The notes beneath the pieces were generated by a model that was given only the letters and a program-made list of their open reading frames with translations, had not been told where the DNA came from and did not search any database. From Anaerophaga thermohalophila str. Valhall (GTDB taxonomy: Bacteria; Bacteroidota; Bacteroidia; Bacteroidales; Marinilabiliaceae), in contig NZ_AHZV01000295.1 of NCBI RefSeq assembly GCF_000250735.1, positions 1 to 35,454 of the forward strand: a stretch of 35,454 nt of DNA, read 5' to 3'. The position numbers and the translations under genes are program-made. This document shows positions 31,478 to 35,454 of the stretch, one piece after another; within the stretch, counting starts at the first letter, position 1, and each line of letters starts with the position of its first letter.

Positions 31478-32881
31478 TTATAAAATAAAGTCTCTCATTC
31501 TTTTAATAGATTCTTCTAATTCTTTTATGTCAGGTGTTCCATTATCAGCCTTATGATGAATTTGATTTCGTATATATGTATGAATTGAAACTTCATTTGG
31601 GTATCCCATCCATGGATGCTCCTTGGCTTCCCTCTTCGTGTTTTGGAAGTATTCTATATCAAAGGTTTTTATGCTGTTAGTTCTTGCATGATTCTTAAAT
31701 AACTGCCCATAGAGTTCATTATGATATTCTTCCGTGGGAAGGCCAAAGGCGACATAGTTTACTTCATTGGCAGATGTGTAATCAAGAACTGACGTTTCAG
31801 GGGTGGCAATTTGAACGGATTCTTCGGTCTTGGTTAAAACTTTAACAAGAACCTGCTCATTCATCATCGCCTGTTTAACAAACAATGGGGAGTGAGTCGT
31901 TAAAATTATTTGAGCATCCTTTGAAAACTCAAGAAGTAATTCTATAAAGTCAGATTGGAGTTTAGGGTGCAGATGCAGTTCTGGCTCATCGATCAATACA
32001 ATTAATAGCTTCTGTTCTTTTCTGGTTAGGTAGTATGAGTACAAAAGCGAAAAAATCATCTCATACCCAGAGCCGAGTTGACTTAATAGGACAGTTTGCA
32101 GATTATCTTTTTCAGTTCCAAAAAAAGCATTTGTGAAAGGTTTCCAACTATCTATAAATTTCAATTTAAGCTGATTACCGCTAATTTCTGAAAACTTTTC
32201 AATCGCCTCCTTTAACCCCTCTGTTATTCCCTTGGCATCAAATGTTTTTACATTTTTAAGGCCTTCATTGCAGTCAAACGGATTTTCATCTTTCTGAAGA
32301 TACTGAAAGTTAAAGTTCTCCATAATCTTATCGAATCTTGTCTCATTAAATGTACCTTTTTTGGTTTGGTTGGTTCTGTTTTTATCAAGAATTAAATACT
32401 CCAACTCATTAAATCTTGACCCTGCCCAAGGATTGTTAACAGAAAGTCTCAAATCCGGTGAATTGTCTTTAGGCTTAGTTTCTCCGTCAGCTTTAATAAA
32501 CTTTTGATCCGTAACTATTGAAGAAAAGAATTGCCGGGAACCTTGTTTTCTTAACCCACCTTTAAATGAAAATCCTTTACCCTTATATTCAACCTTTGGC
32601 ATAGTTGCTTTATAGGAAAAATTTTCATTCATCAATACTTCAATCTCACAATCCTTGGTTGGGTCATTCAAATCGTTCAGCGAAAATGAATTAGCCTTGA
32701 AAGAAACATAAGGTAGTGCCAGCGCATCAAGTAAAGCTGTTTTTCCACAACCATTTTCACCCACAAAAATATTAAGTCCTGTACCTTGAGTAGTACCGTC
32801 AGGAATATTAAAATCATTGATTTCAAAGGGAGCCTCAGTAGGAAACAACCTATAATTTTTTATTTGAATAGACTTAATCAT
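31478..32881 (-). CDS. AAA (OLD/RloA-like) ATPase with C-terminal HEPN-like motif
   Basis: 467-residue SMC/OLD-type ATPase with Walker A GENGCGKT (41-48), an ABC-signature-like LSQLGSGYE (266-274), Walker B LLIVLIDEPELHLHP (292 onward) and the switch TTHSPL (328-333). A C-terminal tail of ~70 residues contains YIRNQIHH (Arg438, His443), which fits the R-x4-H pattern of HEPN RNases. No TOPRIM domain is visible. Comparable ATPases act as R-linked or abortive-infection proteins. The start ATG overlaps the stop of a broken upstream gene (ATGA), so it was once the second cistron of an operon. The gene is distinctly AT-rich compared with the housekeeping genes, suggesting horizontal origin. Confidence 0.82.
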   Translation of the reverse strand: MIKSIQIKNYRLFPTEAPFEINDFNIPDGTTQGTGLNIFVGENGCGKTALLDALALPYVSFKANSFSLNDLNDPTKDCEIEVLMNENFSYKATMPKVEYKGKGFSFKGGLRKQGSRQFFSSIVTDQKFIKADGETKPKDNSPDLRLSVNNPWAGSRFNELEYLILDKNRTNQTKKGTFNETRFDKIMENFNFQYLQKDENPFDCNEGLKNVKTFDAKGITEGLKEAIEKFSEISGNQLKLKFIDSWKPFTNAFFGTEKDNLQTVLLSQLGSGYEMIFSLLYSYYLTRKEQKLLIVLIDEPELHLHPKLQSDFIELLLEFSKDAQIILTTHSPLFVKQAMMNEQVLVKVLTKTEESVQIATPETSVLDYTSANEVNYVAFGLPTEEYHNELYGQLFKNHARTNSIKTFDIEYFQNTKREAKEHPWMGYPNEVSIHTYIRNQIHHKADNGTPDIKELEESIKRMRDFIL

Positions 32882-32994
32882 ACTACCTCCCTTTCTTCTT
32901 CAGGTTCAACAATTCCATCCATCACCTCTTTCATCAAAAATGGGCAGAGTGGCTTAATGGTTTCTTTCAATTGCTCGTTGATTCGCTTTCGGGT
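32878..32994 (-). pseudogene. C-terminal fragment of a lost upstream gene
   Basis: An open frame of 38 codons without a start, preceded by a stop, reads KRINEQLKETIKPLCPFLM then KEVMDGIVEPEEEREVV and ends in TGA overlapping the AAA start (ATGA). The composition is protein-like and the overlap is a typical operon junction. Its body was replaced by intron-derived sequence. The family was not recognised; an R-linked or HsdS/HsdM-type partner is only a guess. Confidence 0.55.
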
Positions 32995-33028
32995 TTACCA
33001 GGGCTGTAAATTCTTGTAAAACAATTTT

Positions 33029-33152
33029 GTAGAGCGACATCGTGTCGCTAACCTGGTTCTTTACGCCCCCCAAGAACCGTGCGTGCCAGTTTATCCATCC
33101 ATAATTAATATTTAAAGGCATGCATGATTTCCAATTCCCGGCACAGGGCTCA
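33029..33152 (-). mobile_element. Second group II intron 3'-end remnant (opposite strand)
   Basis: On the minus strand GAGCCCTGTGCCG (from 33151) pairs with TGGCACGCACGGTTC (to 33074), the outer stem of a class of bacterial domain V. GGGGGGCG and a DVI-like hairpin AGCGACA-CGA-TGTCGCT ending CTAC (33029) follow. The apical loop, normally a GNRA tetraloop, holds about 50 nt instead. No intron-encoded protein is present. It differs in sequence class from the two plus-strand remnants. Confidence 0.5.
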
Positions 33153-33326
33153 GGCACTTTTAAAGCCTTCCCGGCGAGGGGAGACCCGGCTGTTGTTACC
33201 ATTTTTGTTATCGTTGACAATAAAAGTAGTAATTTGCCTGCAATTTTTGGCTAACATTTCTTTCTTTTTGTTCTATAGCAGAACTGTTTGCGCCGTTTCG
33301 GCATGCCTGTATTGCCACTCCCCACT
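33153..33326. other. Patchwork intergenic sequence, no gene seen
   Basis: Contains GAGGGGAGACCCGGCTG and AT-rich fragments, probably further decayed intron or transposon sequence. Reading frames crossing it have no protein character. Confidence 0.4.
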
Positions 33327-33420
33327 GTCTGAATTAGGATGCGTAGGATTAAAGGATTTTAGGATTCATGCGCTCAGACAATCCCTTAATCCTCAAAATC
33401 CTGTAAATCCTAATTCTGAC
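33327..33420. repeat. 94-bp imperfect AATCCT palindrome
   Basis: GTCTGAATTAGGAT...GGATTAAAGGATTTTAGGATT on the left mirrors AATCCCTTAATCC...AATCCTGTAAATCC and TAATTCTGAC on the right. This belongs to the widespread GTCAGAATCAGGATTTACAGG type of intergenic repeat. One arm only occurs at 28741-28786. Confidence 0.75.
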
Positions 33421-33437
33421 AACTGCCCTTCATTAGC

Positions 33438-33635
33438 TTCACCGCCTTACCACCAGTGCATTAGGAACGTTCCAAACTTTAAACGCTTCAAATATCCGAT
33501 TATTGTTTTCCATGGTTTAAAGAACCGCCGTATACGAGCCCCGTACGTACGGTTTACCCTGTGAAATAAGTTGATTTCACAGGGTGAATGTGAGAGGTGC
33601 TCCGGTGGGCTAAGGGCTTAGCGGCAGTCTATTCG
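33438..33635 (+). mobile_element. Group II intron 3'-end remnant, copy 2 (domains V-VI)
   Basis: Aligns without gaps to 28795-28957 with only a few substitutions, including the inserted ACCCTGTGAAAT hairpin (33556-33585). After GTGAGAGGTGCTCCGGT the two copies diverge: here the DVI-like hairpin is GGCTAAGGGCTTAGC and the end reads CTATTCGATT. The hairpin is kept although its sequence differs. Confidence 0.6.
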
Positions 33636-33671
33636 ATTAGCAACAGGGTTTTAATTTTCATTCAATATTTA

Positions 33672-35454
33672 TTAAATCTCACGAGTTAAATCGACAATCA
33701 TTGGAATATTTGATTTAACTCCTTTCCCTGTCACAATAGCATGATATTTCGTTAAGTTAGGTAAAGTTGTTACTAGTTCTTTTCCCAAATAATTTCCAAT
33801 AAATGTAAAACTTGTTTCATCAAAAGCTTGAAAACATAAAATAGTATTACATTGTGTCAAGACAGTCTTTGATACGTTTGCTGTTCTTTGTGCAATAACA
33901 AGTAAGCCAACTCCATACTTTCTTCCTTGCAATGCTATCTGACCAATTTTGTTTACTATTGCTTTGCTACTTCCAAAGTCTCCAAAATCTCCTAAAAATG
34001 TAGTTTCTGGAACAACTGTGTGCGCTTCTTCCAATACAAGGCAAATTCTTTCAGCATTCCCTTTTTTAGCGATGTTAAATACATTCTCTAGGAAGAATTG
34101 AGTAAATTCAAGAATAAAAGAAGTATTGGATAAATCAGGTAATTCAAAAATCCCAATTTTGACTTCGCTTTCAATAAATTCATTAATGTATTCATTTAGC
34201 TTTTCTTGAATTTTATATTTTAGGTCAAGAACTGCCTTTGAATTTTTGCTTTTTGATGCAGTTTCTTTGTCCGCAATCATTCTTTCTATTTTAATCACCC
34301 CGTCAGCATCGTGAAGAATTGATTTTGGATTTAATTCTTTTAATTTTTCTTGATACTCACTGGTGAAATCCACGCAAATTATTTTTGTATCAGTCCTTAG
34401 TTCTTTTAGAATTTCAAAAGTTATGAACGATTTTCCTGAGCCAGTCACACCTAAAATTGCGAAATGATGACTGATGGCATCATGAAGGTTCAGAACGACT
34501 GGTAAAGTCGTATTAGGAATGTTTCCAAGTTTGTATTCTGGATATTCAAAAGCAGGAGGTACAATCTCGGATGTGTCTGCAATAAGTACAATTGAATTTA
34601 CATCTGGAACCCAACCATATTTTTCAAATGAGTAGTTTTCATTATTCCAACTTCCTAGTTGAATTGCTTCGCCTTTTACAAATCCAGTCTCATTCTTTTT
34701 CTCAACTATTTCTTCTTTTGTAACTCCTTGTGTGATTTGATAATAAATGGTCTTATCGTTTACGTTAATTTCTAATAAATCACCTTCTGAAATTTCGTGA
34801 GAATTATAGCACTCAAAGTTTATTTTCCTGATTTCTGAACCATCTACGATAACTCCGACAAATCGCTCGATAATGTTTTGTATATTCTCATCATTTGAGA
34901 TACGATAGACAATATTTTTTTCAAAACTTCTCTTTAATTCATCATCATGTTCTTCCTTACAAAGTAGAACTTTAATCCATTTCTGGTCATTTAATAGAAA
35001 TGATTCCAATACAAATCCATAACAAACAATCGTTTCGTCATCTTGAACGGTGTATTTAAATCTAACAATATCAAATATTTTAGTATTTAGGCTATCTTGA
35101 AATAATCTAACGAGAAAAATCTTCTTGGATTGAACGCTAATTATTCTTCCAATAGCGTCATCTGAATATTTCTTTTTAATCGATATCTTATTTACAAGTT
35201 TTTGAGGGTCAGCTACAATTATAAACCACCAGAAAAGCATTAACGACAAAACTTTAATATCATTGATGGAATAAAAAGTTAAAAGGAAATACAAAAACAT
35301 TGCTGAGAAAACTAATTTCCCCTTTCCCAAAGTGGTTGCAATATTTTTTAAATATTCGCTGATAACGTTTTTATAATTGTCAGGACTTCTGTCGTCATCA
35401 TTTAAAATAATTGATAGGAAAGAGCATATCAAAATCAATATGATATAAGAAAAT
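33672..35454 (-). CDS. HerA-type ATPase with N-terminal membrane segments (5' end off-window)
   Basis: At least 588 residues; the frame is open to the window edge, so the true start probably lies outside (the first internal candidate is a TTG at 35438). Two hydrophobic helices at ~42-76 (counted from that TTG) precede a HAS-barrel-like region and a HerA/FtsK-fold ATPase: Walker A GVTGSGKS (330-337), Walker B CLVLEEAH (466-473), and the conserved GRKYGVGLLVIAQRTANVSKTVLTQCNT. HerA ATPases work as hexameric DNA translocases with nucleases such as NurA, or as defence modules with SIR2 or DUF4297 partners; the partner would be upstream, beyond 35454. The gene is strongly AT-rich against the core genome, indicating transfer. 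A membrane-anchored version is uncommon. Confidence 0.85.
   Translation of the reverse strand, partial: FSYIILILICSFLSIILNDDDRSPDNYKNVISEYLKNIATTLGKGKLVFSAMFLYFLLTFYSINDIKVLSLMLFWWFIIVADPQKLVNKISIKKKYSDDAIGRIISVQSKKIFLVRLFQDSLNTKIFDIVRFKYTVQDDETIVCYGFVLESFLLNDQKWIKVLLCKEEHDDELKRSFEKNIVYRISNDENIQNIIERFVGVIVDGSEIRKINFECYNSHEISEGDLLEINVNDKTIYYQITQGVTKEEIVEKKNETGFVKGEAIQLGSWNNENYSFEKYGWVPDVNSIVLIADTSEIVPPAFEYPEYKLGNIPNTTLPVVLNLHDAISHHFAILGVTGSGKSFITFEILKELRTDTKIICVDFTSEYQEKLKELNPKSILHDADGVIKIERMIADKETASKSKNSKAVLDLKYKIQEKLNEYINEFIESEVKIGIFELPDLSNTSFILEFTQFFLENVFNIAKKGNAERICLVLEEAHTVVPETTFLGDFGDFGSSKAIVNKIGQIALQGRKYGVGLLVIAQRTANVSKTVLTQCNTILCFQAFDETSFTFIGNYLGKELVTTLPNLTKYHAIVTGKGVKSNIPMIVDLTREI

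Noticed and set aside
32954-33220. 88-codon minus-strand frame upstream of the AAA gene
   Set aside because: Reads through the opposite-strand intron remnant; the credible coding signal there is in another frame (32878-32994).
33124-33564. 146-codon plus-strand frame across the intron-like region
   Set aside because: Crosses several unrelated repeats (intron ends, AATCCT palindrome); Arg/Pro/Cys-rich without domain character.
28795-33635. Composite transposon bounded by the direct repeats
   Set aside because: The repeats contain no transposase and lack terminal inverted repeats or target duplications; they have intron domain features instead.

Overview
The window reads as chromosomal DNA of a Bacteroidota bacterium, most likely of the order Bacteroidales or Marinilabiliales. 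The evidence is the purH-mreB-mreC-mreD-PBP2-rodA order, the Bacteroidota-type topoisomerase IV pair, many PEP/ALIGN-style AQ-ending signal peptides, the lack of obvious Shine-Dalgarno sequences, and TAnnTTTG promoter elements (clearest upstream of purH). No rRNA, tRNA or CRISPR array is visible. Species-level placement cannot be made from this alone.

Layout. 1-3.3 kb (+): a lipoprotein glycerophosphodiesterase, a DUF5009/HGSNAT-like membrane acyltransferase and a secreted CE2-like SGNH esterase, facing a convergent ROK regulator (3.35-4.57 kb, -). This looks like a small glycan or glycerophosphodiester scavenging locus. 4.57-5.49 kb: a non-coding island of 164-165 bp hairpin-forming repeats, with a further copy at 20.1 kb. 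5.5-12.55 kb: the RDD / SpoIIM / membrane protein / DUF4129 / DUF4350 / MoxR / DUF58 cluster, tightly overlapping and surely an operon from SpoIIM onward. 12.6-14.85 kb (-): a PlpD-type patatin fused to POTRA and an outer-membrane barrel. 15-20 kb (-): parE-parC-aroK. 20.45-27.65 kb (-): purH followed by the rod-shape and elongasome genes. In this sequence mreB carries a single-base frameshift in an A/T homopolymer, so it does not read through.

27.65-35.45 kb is an accessory region of patchwork character. It has GAGGTT hexamer repeats and a small secreted protein. It also has two 197-198 bp direct repeats that look like the 3' end (domains V-VI) of a group II intron. These flank a decayed type I restriction-modification or R-linked locus: a chimeric ORF ending in an HsdR C-terminal domain, an AlbA_2/HATPase (Schlafen-type) protein with a TEQV tandem repeat, an AAA ATPase ending in an HEPN-like RNxxxH motif, and a 38-codon fragment of a lost upstream gene. 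A second, opposite-strand intron 3' end sits just upstream of that fragment. The window ends inside an AT-rich HerA-type ATPase with unusual N-terminal membrane segments, whose partner gene lies outside.

The best candidates for something undescribed are the repeat family whose stem arms change together between copies, the flanked AAA-HEPN/AlbA_2 defence-like module, and the membrane-anchored HerA. All functional statements come from motifs read by eye; no database search was run.
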